Under the pieces are notes generated by a model, which made no database searches, was not told where the DNA came from, and saw nothing but the letters and a program-made list of their open reading frames with translations. Source: Chloroflexota bacterium (GTDB lineage Bacteria > Chloroflexota > Limnocylindria > Limnocylindrales > CSP1-4). Taken from it: a DNA stretch of 64,000 bases. A program made the translations under genes and the position numbers. Of the stretch, positions 33,753 through 41,371 are shown one piece after another. The stretch lies in the NCBI GenBank assembly GCA_947475545.1, contig CANJLL010000007.1, forward strand, positions 120,870 through 184,869, written 5' to 3'. The first letter of the stretch is position 1. Each line of letters opens with the position of its first letter.

Positions 33753-34196
33753 GAGGGGAACGTCCGCCGGATCGTGCGACGCGACGGATGCGCACTCGCC
33801 GACCGGCTCGCACGGCGCCAGCAGGTCCAGCGACTCGCGTAGCCACGATGCATGCTGGTGCTCGTCGCCGGCCAGCTTCTCGAAGAGACGTGCGACGTCC
33901 GCGTCGCCGACATGCGTCGCCTGGGCCGCGTATTCCGCGTACCGGCGCTGGTGCTTTGCGGTCTCACGCTCGATCGCCCGGATCAGGTTCTGGCGGGTGT
34001 CCTCGCGCAGGCCCAGGACCGCGACCAGCTCCGCCGCGTGGCGGGTGAGCTCCTCGGACGCGATCCGCTCGAAGAGCCGGGCGATGTCCGCGAACCCCTC
34101 CTCGGCGGCGGCCTCGGCAAAGCACCGGTAGCGCAGCGCCGACAGCGCCTCGCCGGCGAGAGCCGCTTCCAGGTTCGCCCGGATCATGGGGTTCAT
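33744..34196 (-). CDS. Rubrerythrin/ferritin-like protein
   Basis: A 150-residue four-helix ferritin-like protein without a rubredoxin domain. It has paired helices: ANLEAALAGEALSALRYRCFAEAAAEEGFADIARLF, and later ETAKHQRRYAEYAAQA and VARLFEKLAGDEHQHASWLRE. The last contains a proper ExxH ligand pair. In the first half the expected ExxH is stretched to EELTRHA by one residue compared with typical rubrerythrins, so the iron site may be altered. It probably protects against peroxide. AAGGTGG lies about 5 nt before ATG 34196. It is divergent from the molybdenum hydroxylase genes. Confidence 0.8.
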   Translation of the reverse strand: MNPMIRANLEAALAGEALSALRYRCFAEAAAEEGFADIARLFERIASEELTRHAAELVAVLGLREDTRQNLIRAIERETAKHQRRYAEYAAQATHVGDADVARLFEKLAGDEHQHASWLRESLDLLAPCEPVGECASVASHDPADVPLHH

Positions 34197-34461
34197 CGGA
34201 CCACCTTCACGTTGGGACAGCAGGGCATGGGAGCCACGGCCGTCGACAGTGCTCGGGGCCAGGGCGCGTTCCGGTGTGTGGCCGACATCGTGCTCGCGGC
34301 GAGGATCGCGGGCGAGGGCCGGACCGCCCCTAGCGTCCAGCCCATCGGCCCCCGTCGGCGATGCTCCGCCGGCCGGGGCGTCTGGTCTACGCTGTGCCTC
34401 CGCCACCCGTCTTACACGGCTGGATGCCGTGATCAGGCGGGGGCCCATGGAGGACGCGCCG

Positions 34462-34977
34462 ATGACCCTGGGCGAAGACCTGCCGGGCATGGACCCGGAG
34501 GCGCCCGTCTTCGAGGCCGTCGGATTCGCGGTCAACGGCCGGCGTGCCAGCGTGGTCGTGGACCCCCGGACCCCGCTCCTGTACGTGCTGCGTAACGACC
34601 TGGGCCTCAAGGGCACGCGCTTCGGCTGCGGCACCGGGCAGTGCGGGACCTGCACCGTGATGGTGGACGGGCGGCCCCAGACCTCGTGCGACCTGCCGGT
34701 CTCAGCGGTCGCCGGGCGGCACGTGACCACGGTGGAGGGACTCGCGAACGGCGACCGCCTGGACCCGCTCCAGCAGGCGTTCATCGACGAGGGCGCGGGG
34801 CAGTGCGGCTACTGCCTGAGCGGGATCCTGGTCTCGGCGGCAGCGCTCCTGGAATCCAACCCGCAGCCCACCGACCAGGAGGTCCGCGCGGCGCTTGACG
34901 GGCACATCTGCCGGTGCGGCGCCCATACCCGGATCGTCCGCGCCGTGCGCCGGGCGGCCGAAGGGGCGCGGGCATGA
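34462..34977 (+). CDS. Molybdenum hydroxylase, 2Fe-2S subunit
   Basis: The 171-residue electron-transfer subunit of a xanthine-dehydrogenase-family enzyme. It carries a plant-type 2Fe-2S cluster (GCGTGQCGTCTVMVDG plus a further Cys) and the second helical 2Fe-2S cluster (GAGQCGYCLSGIL and HICRCGAH). Domain order and length match IorA/CoxS-type subunits. ATG 34462 has GGAGGA 8 nt upstream; ATG 34447 is a less supported alternative. The stop overlaps the large-subunit start as ATGA. No FAD (CoxM) subunit is present, so electrons probably go to a separate acceptor. Confidence 0.92.
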   Translation: MTLGEDLPGMDPEAPVFEAVGFAVNGRRASVVVDPRTPLLYVLRNDLGLKGTRFGCGTGQCGTCTVMVDGRPQTSCDLPVSAVAGRHVTTVEGLANGDRLDPLQQAFIDEGAGQCGYCLSGILVSAAALLESNPQPTDQEVRAALDGHICRCGAHTRIVRAVRRAAEGARA

Positions 34978-37106
34978 CGGCGGCGGGCATGACGGCGGCG
35001 AGCGGCGACGGGCCCGGGGATGGGCCCAAGCCAGGCGACCGGCTGGACCGCTGGATCACCCTGGAGGCCGACGGCTCGGCCACGCTCCACACCGGGAAGG
35101 TCGAGATCGGCCAGGGGCTCCACATCGCCCTTGCCCAGCTGGTCGCTGACGAGCTGGGGCTGCCCTTCGAGCGAATCCACGTGGCCCCGGTGGACACCGA
35201 CGACAGCCCCGACGAGGGGATCACGGCGGGCAGCCGCTCCATGGAGGAGACGGGCCTGGGCATCTACCGGGTGGCCGCCGAAGTGCGGGTGACCCTGCTG
35301 GCCGCAGCCGCCGTGCGCCTGGGCGGCCCGGCCGCCGAGCTCGTGCTCGCGGGTGGCGAGGTGCGGGCGGCCGATGGCCGGACGATCGCCTGCACCGACC
35401 TGGCGGCCGATGGCCTCCTGGGTCGTGCCTTCACGGGAACGGCGGCCCCCAGGCCCCTGGCCCAGCGCCGTGTCATCGGCACGAGCGTCGGGCGCCCCGA
35501 CCTGCTGGGCAAGGTGACCGGCGGCCGGGTCTACATCCAGGACCTGGAGTTGCCGGGGATGCTCCATGGACGGGCGGTGCGGCCGCCGGGCCCCAACGCA
35601 ACCCTGGGCGCCATCGACGACGCGGCGCTCCGGGCCCTCCCCGGGGTAGTCGCCGTGGCCCGCGACGGACGATTCCTGGGGGTCGTGGCGGAGCGCGAGG
35701 AGCAGGCGCTCGCGGCGCTGGAGCGGGCCCGCCGATCGACCGGCTGGGACGCCGGGCCGGACATCCCGTCCATCGCGGATCCCCGCTACCTGGTGGCGGC
35801 GGTGAGCGCGGAGACGGTCGCCCGCGAGCGGTCGGACCCGGCCGCGCTGGCCGGGGCGGTCACCCGGCTGGACGCGGAGTTCACACGCCCGTTCATCGCC
35901 CATGCCGCCATCGCCCCGTCGTGCGCTGTCGCCGTGCTGGAGGGGGGCCGCTATACCGTCTGGGCCCACTCGCAGGGAATCTTCCGCCTCCGCAACGAGC
36001 TGGCCAAGGTGCTGGGCGTTCCGACGGACGCCGTCCGCGTGATCCACGCCCAGGGACCCGGGGTGTACGGCCACAACGGGTCGGACGACGTGGCGCTGGA
36101 TGCCGCGTTGCTGGCCCGCGCGGTGCCGGGCCGGCCGGTCCGGGTCCAGTGGATGCGCGACGACGAGTTCGCGTGGGAGCCCTTTGGGACCGCCATGGTG
36201 GTCAGGCTCTCCGCCGCGCTGGACGGCTCGGGCCGGGTCGTGGACTGGCAGCACGACGGCTGGGGCCACGGGAGCGGCACTCGTCCGTCGATGGCGGCCC
36301 GTCCCGGGGTCGCCAGCCTCCTCGCGGCCCGCCACCTGGCCGAGCCGCTGGCGGGGGCGCCGCCACAGGTCTCCGGGGACCTGCGCAACGCGACACCCCC
36401 ATACGACGTCCCGAACCAGCGGATCGCCGGGCACTTCGTCCGGTCGGCACCGCTCCGGACCTCGTCGCTGCGCGGCCTGGGCGCGCACCTGAACGTCTTC
36501 GCCGTCGAATCGCTGATGGACGAGCTGGCGGGCGTGGCGGGCGTGGATCCGGTCGAGTTCCGCCTCCGCCACCTGGAGGACGAGCGGGCCCGGGCCGTGA
36601 TCCGGGCCGCCGCCGACCTGGCGGGCTGGGTCCCCGGCGAGCGGGGCGACGGGGAACGCGGGCGCGGCATGGGCTATGCCCGCTACAAGGACAGCTCGGC
36701 CTATGCCGCGGTGGTCGTGGAGGTGGAGGCCGGGACCGAGATCCGGGTCTCGCGCGCGTGGGCCGCGATCGATGCCGGCATGATCGTCAGCCCGGACGGG
36801 CTCCGCAACCAGAGCGAAGGCGGGATCGTGCAGGCCATCAGCTTCACGCTCCACGAGGCCGTCCGCACCGAGGGTCCGCGGGTGGCCACGCGCGGCTGGG
36901 AGACCTACCGCGTGCTCCGCTTCAGCGAGGCGCCCACGATCGAGGTGGTCCTGCTGGACCAGCCCACCCAGCCGCCGCTGGGCGCCGGCGAGGCCTTCAC
37001 GGGCCCGGTGGCGGCGGCGATCGGCAACGCGATCTGGAGCGCGCTGGGCGTTAGGGTCAGAGACCTGCCACTCACCCGCGAGCGCGTGGTCGCCGCGATC
37101 GGCTGA
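34974..37106 (+). CDS. Molybdenum hydroxylase, large subunit (IorB-like)
   Basis: A 710-residue molybdopterin-binding subunit. It starts with the segment DGSATLHTGKVEIGQGLHIALAQ, the order seen in isoquinoline 1-oxidoreductase-type (IorB-like) subunits, where the Mo-binding segment comes first. DTDDSPDEGITAGSRSMEETG, the ferredoxin-contact domain (DLLGKVTGGRVYIQDLELPGMLHGR) and the catalytic Glu in GAGEAFTGPVAAAIGNA are present. Substrate (an N-heterocycle, aldehyde or other) cannot be told. It overlaps the 2Fe-2S subunit gene and its 3' end overlaps the deacetylase gene by 35 nt. Confidence 0.9.
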   Translation: MTAAGMTAASGDGPGDGPKPGDRLDRWITLEADGSATLHTGKVEIGQGLHIALAQLVADELGLPFERIHVAPVDTDDSPDEGITAGSRSMEETGLGIYRVAAEVRVTLLAAAAVRLGGPAAELVLAGGEVRAADGRTIACTDLAADGLLGRAFTGTAAPRPLAQRRVIGTSVGRPDLLGKVTGGRVYIQDLELPGMLHGRAVRPPGPNATLGAIDDAALRALPGVVAVARDGRFLGVVAEREEQALAALERARRSTGWDAGPDIPSIADPRYLVAAVSAETVARERSDPAALAGAVTRLDAEFTRPFIAHAAIAPSCAVAVLEGGRYTVWAHSQGIFRLRNELAKVLGVPTDAVRVIHAQGPGVYGHNGSDDVALDAALLARAVPGRPVRVQWMRDDEFAWEPFGTAMVVRLSAALDGSGRVVDWQHDGWGHGSGTRPSMAARPGVASLLAARHLAEPLAGAPPQVSGDLRNATPPYDVPNQRIAGHFVRSAPLRTSSLRGLGAHLNVFAVESLMDELAGVAGVDPVEFRLRHLEDERARAVIRAAADLAGWVPGERGDGERGRGMGYARYKDSSAYAAVVVEVEAGTEIRVSRAWAAIDAGMIVSPDGLRNQSEGGIVQAISFTLHEAVRTEGPRVATRGWETYRVLRFSEAPTIEVVLLDQPTQPPLGAGEAFTGPVAAAIGNAIWSALGVRVRDLPLTRERVVAAIG

Positions 37107-38319
37107 GCCTGGCGGCCGCCACGCGCACCGGGGCCGGCATGGGGATCGGGGTCGGAATCGGCGCGGGCGTCGGCGCGGGCGTCGGCGCGGCCGTGGTCGC
37201 GGGATCGGCCGGGGGGGCCACCGGCGGGAACGGCACCGGGCCGGGGAGGCCCAGCAGCTGGCCCAGCGTGACCAGCTCGAACCCCTTCGCGCGGAGATCG
37301 TGGACCACCTGCTGGATGGCGATGTCCGAACGCTCCTGGTTGGCGTGGAAGAGGACGATGCTGCCGTTCCGGGCGCGCATCGCGTTGGCGATCACCTCCT
37401 CGACCGGCCCGCGCCCCGTATCCCCTGACGTCGCATCCCAGAGCACCACGGCGGCCTGCCCGGTGGCGCCGGCGGCGCGCAGCACGTTCCCGTTCCACGA
37501 GCCACCCATCGGGCGCAGCAACGGCACGCCCGGCCGGCCCGTGATCCGTTCGACGGCCGCCGCCTGCGTGTTGATCTCCCACTCGATCTGCGCTTGCGTC
37601 AGCCTGGTGAGGTCGGAGTGGCTCCAGGTGTGGTTGGCGATGGGGAACCCGGCGTCGGCGATCTCGCGCCAGATCGCGGCATTGCCGGCGAGGGTCACGC
37701 CGATCGGGAACCAGGTGACGTTGACCCGCTCGCGCATGAAGAAGTCGAAGTCGGCCCGGATCGAGGCGGGCCGAAAGGTATCGTCGATCGTGATCGCCAC
37801 GCGCGGGCGGTCACGCGGCCCGCTGGACACCAGGGGCGCGGCGTCGCGCGCGGCCAGTCGCGGCGCGACGGCGAGGTCCGGCGTCGGAAGTGGGACGGGC
37901 GTGGGCGCCGAGGTGGGCGTCGGGTGGGCGGTGATCCAGGTCTCCAGCGCCACGTCCGGATCGATCCAGACGGCCGTGCTGGCGAGCAGCACGACGGGCA
38001 TGGGCGGCGGCGCCGGGTCGGGCACGGGCGTCGGCAGCGGGTCGGGCATGGGCGTCGTGTCGGGCAGGGGGCCGAGGGCCGCGGCGTTGGCCATGGGCGT
38101 CAGGGGGTCGATCTCGGAGCGCACGTCGACCACCCCGAGGACGCCGCTGCGTGGGCCATGAGGCACGAGGCCCCGCAAGCCGCCCAGCGCCGCGCCGCTC
38201 GCCACGACGAGCGCGAGGAGCATCACGATGCCGCCACGGACGAGTCCGGCCATTGGGTTCTGGGTCCCTTCGACGATCACGGCGCCACCCGCAGCGGTCC
38301 CGCCGCCGCGGCCGAGCAT
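37072..38319 (-). CDS. Membrane-anchored polysaccharide deacetylase
   Basis: A 415-residue protein with one membrane anchor (MLLALVVASGAALGGL, near residue 30), a Pro/Thr-rich stalk (TPMPDPLPTPVPDPAPPP) and a NodB homology domain. Catalytic elements are the Asp pair in VAITIDDTF, the metal His pair in NHTWSHSDL, and RPMGGSWN with the motif 3 position. It should remove acetyl groups from peptidoglycan or an extracellular glycan. The tail is a repetitive TPAPTPAPIPTPIP run followed by basic residues. ATG 38319 is favoured by a CACCAT hexamer 6 nt upstream; starts at 38280 (GTG) and 38253 (ATG) are possible. Confidence 0.87.
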   Translation of the reverse strand: MLGRGGGTAAGGAVIVEGTQNPMAGLVRGGIVMLLALVVASGAALGGLRGLVPHGPRSGVLGVVDVRSEIDPLTPMANAAALGPLPDTTPMPDPLPTPVPDPAPPPMPVVLLASTAVWIDPDVALETWITAHPTPTSAPTPVPLPTPDLAVAPRLAARDAAPLVSSGPRDRPRVAITIDDTFRPASIRADFDFFMRERVNVTWFPIGVTLAGNAAIWREIADAGFPIANHTWSHSDLTRLTQAQIEWEINTQAAAVERITGRPGVPLLRPMGGSWNGNVLRAAGATGQAAVVLWDATSGDTGRGPVEEVIANAMRARNGSIVLFHANQERSDIAIQQVVHDLRAKGFELVTLGQLLGLPGPVPFPPVAPPADPATTAAPTPAPTPAPIPTPIPMPAPVRVAAARLSRSRRPRARG

Positions 38320-38497
38320 GCACGAATGGTGACGATTCGCGAGGGCGCGTGCACACCGTTCGCGCGGGCGGGGTGCCGTCCCGCACCATCCCCGCAGCAG
38401 GCGACGCGGCGGGCCGCGTACCATCGCCGCGCCAGCCCGCCTCGACGTCCCGAGGAGCGGACCTCAGGGCCGGCGCGACCACCACCAGGAGGACGCC

Positions 38498-40024
38498 ATG
38501 GCCCGCCGAACCGCGCAGAGCGCGCATCCCAGCGCCGATCCCAACCAGGCCCCGACTGACCCGGCCGCCCCGACGCCCGACCAGGTTCCCCCCGTCACCA
38601 CCCCCGTCGCGCGGGAGGTCCTCGCCACGCCGGTCGAGGGCCTGGAGCGCCACCACGGGGAGCGCAAGAAGGTGGTGATCATCGGGGCCGGGCTGGCCGG
38701 GCTGGTGGCCGGCTTCGAGCTGAAACGCCAGGGCCACGACGTCACCATCCTCGAGGCCCAGAACCGGGTGGGCGGCCGCATCTACACGCTGCGCGAGCCG
38801 TTCGCCCCGGGCCTCCATGCGGAGGCGGGGGGGATGCGGATCCCGCGCGCACACGACCTGACGCTCCGCTACTGCGACCTGTTCGGGCTGCCGCTGCGGC
38901 CGTTCGTCATGGACAACCCCAAGGCCCTCGTGTACATGGGCGGCCAGCGGATGACGAAGGAGGCGGCGGACCGCGACCCGTCGCGCCTGCCGTTTACGGT
39001 CGCCGAGCACGAGCGCGGGCGCACCGCCGACCAGCTCTGGGAGACGGCCATCGGCGACCTGCGGACCCTCGTCGCCGCGGAGGGCGCGGCCGCCTGGGAC
39101 CACATCGTGCGCGAGTACGACCAGTACTCGCTGTACGAATTCCTGCGGGCCAAGGGCTGGTCGCGCGGGGCGATCGAGTACTTCACGGTGCTCAACTTCC
39201 TCGAATCCGACATGCACAACTCGCTGGTCGAGATCCTGCGCGAGGACCTGGGCGGCGCCTGGGTGGACATGTCCGAAATCGTCGGCGGCATGGACGGCCT
39301 GCCCAACGCCTTCTTCGGCCGCCTGCGCGACGAGATGCGCTTCGGTGCCAATGTCTTCGCCATCGACCAGGACCCGGATGGCGTGACGGTCCACTACAAG
39401 ACCGAATCCGCCCGGTTCAGCGTCCGCGCGGACCACGCCATCGTCACCATCCCGTTCTCCGTCCTGCGCAGCGTGGAGATCCTCACGCCGTTCTCCGCCG
39501 CCAAGCAGCGGGCGATCCGCCAGCTGAACTACCACGCCTCGACCAAGGTCCTGTTCCAGGTCAAGCGCCGGTTCTGGGAGGATGAGGACGGGATCTACGG
39601 CGGCGGGACGGTGACCGAGCTCCCGATCCGTCGGATGAACTACCCGACCCCCGATCCCACCACCAGCCGGGGCGTGCTCCTGGCCAGCTACACGTGGGGC
39701 CAGGACGCGCTCCAATGGGGGGCGATGGACGAGGAGACGCGCCTCGAGGAGGCGCTCGACGACGTCGAGCGCATTCACCCAGCGGTGCGCGATGCGTACG
39801 AGGTGGGTGCCTCGCACGCCTGGTACAGCGACCGCTGGGCGCGCGGGGCGTTTGCCATGTTCGCGCCCGAGCAGCAGACCGACCTCCAGGCCGACATCGT
39901 TCGCCCGGAAGGCCGCATCTACTTTGCCGGGGAGCACTGCTCGCTCTACCACGCCTGGATCCAGGGAGCGCTGGAGTCCGGGATCCGCGCGGCCCAGGCG
40001 ATCCACGAGGCGCCGGCGGGCTGA
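38498..40024 (+). CDS. FAD-dependent amine/L-amino-acid oxidase
   Basis: A 508-residue flavoenzyme of the amine oxidase family. After about 55 Pro/Ala-rich residues, the dinucleotide-binding motif VVIIGAGLAGLVAGFELKRQG and EAQNRVGGRIYTL appear, then HAEAGGMRIPRAHDLTL. The C-terminal FAD segment GRIYFAGEHCSLYHAWIQGALESG is intact. It oxidises an amine or amino acid, releasing ammonia and peroxide; substrate unknown. No signal peptide or twin-Arg motif. AGGAGGA lies 5 nt before ATG 38498, and TACCAT at 38419-38424 is a candidate -10 box. Confidence 0.92.
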   Translation: MARRTAQSAHPSADPNQAPTDPAAPTPDQVPPVTTPVAREVLATPVEGLERHHGERKKVVIIGAGLAGLVAGFELKRQGHDVTILEAQNRVGGRIYTLREPFAPGLHAEAGGMRIPRAHDLTLRYCDLFGLPLRPFVMDNPKALVYMGGQRMTKEAADRDPSRLPFTVAEHERGRTADQLWETAIGDLRTLVAAEGAAAWDHIVREYDQYSLYEFLRAKGWSRGAIEYFTVLNFLESDMHNSLVEILREDLGGAWVDMSEIVGGMDGLPNAFFGRLRDEMRFGANVFAIDQDPDGVTVHYKTESARFSVRADHAIVTIPFSVLRSVEILTPFSAAKQRAIRQLNYHASTKVLFQVKRRFWEDEDGIYGGGTVTELPIRRMNYPTPDPTTSRGVLLASYTWGQDALQWGAMDEETRLEEALDDVERIHPAVRDAYEVGASHAWYSDRWARGAFAMFAPEQQTDLQADIVRPEGRIYFAGEHCSLYHAWIQGALESGIRAAQAIHEAPAG

Positions 40025-40050
40025 GCGGGGGGGCCGGGGCAGCCCGGTCC

Positions 40051-40102
40051 GGAGTCGTGGTCCTGAGTCGTGGTCCGGAGTCGCGGTCCGGGGCCGTGGT
40101 CC
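40051..40102. repeat. 13-bp tandem repeat, 4 copies
   Basis: Units GGAGTCGTGGTCC, TGAGTCGTGGTCC, GGAGTCGCGGTCC and GGGGCCGTGGTCC in tandem. Confidence 0.9.
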
Positions 40103-40113
40103 CGCGCTGCGCC

Positions 40114-40220
40114 GGGCGCGCCGCCACCGCGCTCTGGCCTGCGCAACCGCGCCGCGGTCCGCGCCGCGGTCCGGGCGCACCGCCAACGCGCTCTGGCCTG
40201 CGCAAGCGCGCCGCGGTTCG
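40114..40220. repeat. 48-bp direct repeat, 2 copies
   Basis: 40114-40161 and 40173-40220 match at 44 of 48 bases, separated by 11 nt. Shared core GCTCTGGCCTGCGCAA. Confidence 0.88.
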
Positions 40221-40333
40221 TGCTGCACCCGCGCGCCCGCATCCGGGGCTCGACTTCCATCGCTATTCACGCCTGGTGAGGACAACGCGGATCGGGCGCG
40301 AGGTCGTCCTGCGCCATCCCGGCGGAAAGGTAG

Positions 40334-41137
40334 CTACGGCGGATGGCCGGCCGTCGGCCGACGGGTCGGAACGGCCACGGCAGCACCGCCCACGCTCGGG
40401 AGGGGTCCCGCGGCCGCGGCCGCCCGCACCCTGACTCGCCGGACCGGGGGCAGGGTACGCGTAGTCCTCGTGCCACGTGAATAGCGCCAGAAGCCCAGGG
40501 CCGCGATTGGACCATTCGGCGACCGGAGCCAGGCGTGCAGCCTGCGTCCGTCCGCGGGCAGCTCCAGTCGGAGCGTCGCGCGATGGGCGGCGACCCGGGT
40601 CCGGTTCATGGTCCGGTCGTCGACGAGCACCGCCGACGCGAGGACCAGCGGATCCCAGCCCTGCTCCCGTGCGATCCGGGCGAGGAGGCGGCGCTTCCGA
40701 CCGAACGTTGCCAGCAGCTCGCCAACGTCCACGATTTCGGTCTTGAGTTCGATCAGCAGGACCGTTCGCGTGGCGGCATGCCAGGCGAGGAGGTCGATCA
40801 CGCCCCGCTCGCCGTAGATCGAGAACGACACCTCGGCCCGAAGCTCCCAGCCCGACAGCGGCAGGACTCGGCTGACGGACTCCGCCATGGCGCCGTGCCG
40901 CTCGGACATGAGGCGGGCGCCCTCACCGCCCCGCCAGCGCCCGACCAGGTCGAGCTGGATCTCGACGACGGTGGCGACCCGTCGAAGCGTCGCGAGCGTG
41001 CAGCCGTCGAGCTGACCCCGCTCGAGGCGCGAGACTGTCTGATCTGACACCCCGGCCCGGGCCGCGACGTCGGACTGGCGCCAGCGAAGACGCAGACGGG
41101 CGGCGCGGAGGAGCGCGCCGAGCCGGATGTCGTCCAT
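40334..41137 (-). CDS. XRE-type HTH protein fused to a PD-(D/E)XK-like nuclease domain (paralog)
   Basis: A 267-residue paralog of the protein at 20789-21526. Colinear and gap-free over about 220 residues: the HTH (QSDVAARAGVSDQTVSRLERG), then EVSFSIYGERGVIDLLAWH with Asp115, and VLLIELKT with Glu130 and Lys132. It also shares RKRRLLARIAREQGWDP. It has a C-terminal tail of about 45 Arg/Ala-rich residues that the first copy lacks or replaces. The paralogy supports a real conserved family. Enzyme activity is inferred from the D-ExK motif. GATGGT lies 5 nt before ATG 41137. Neighbouring genes give no functional clue. Confidence 0.8.
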   Translation of the reverse strand: MDDIRLGALLRAARLRLRWRQSDVAARAGVSDQTVSRLERGQLDGCTLATLRRVATVVEIQLDLVGRWRGGEGARLMSERHGAMAESVSRVLPLSGWELRAEVSFSIYGERGVIDLLAWHAATRTVLLIELKTEIVDVGELLATFGRKRRLLARIAREQGWDPLVLASAVLVDDRTMNRTRVAAHRATLRLELPADGRRLHAWLRSPNGPIAALGFWRYSRGTRTTRTLPPVRRVRVRAAAAAGPLPSVGGAAVAVPTRRPTAGHPP

Positions 41138-41359
41138 GGCGGACCATCGTCCACGGGACCGCTTATCGCCGGCTCAACCGCCCGGCGACCACGACCGTGT
41201 CGGCCTCGCCCGCCGATGAGGGAGCGCGACGGGCGTTGCACTCCCCGGGTCCGAGGCGCCGCGTTCCGCGGATCCGCCCACGCGCCGGCACGCGCGGCCT
41301 GGCGTCCATCGCGACGCGCCGCGACCCCGTCCGCGGATTCGCCGCACCGGGCCCGGCCG

Positions 41360-41365
41360 TACCAT
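41360..41365 (+). promoter_or_regulatory. -10 box (TACCAT), leaderless type
   Basis: TACCAT, 6 nt before GTG 41372 of the KdpD-like kinase gene. Confidence 0.5.
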
Positions 41366-41371
41366 CGACGC

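Larger units (their letters stand above)
40025..40333. other. Intergenic region made mostly of repeats
   Basis: 309 nt with no supported gene. It contains a 13-bp tandem array (40051-40102) and a 48-bp direct repeat pair (40114-40161 and 40173-40220), described separately. It lies between the convergent 3' ends of the amine oxidase and the second HTH-nuclease gene. Confidence 0.75.
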
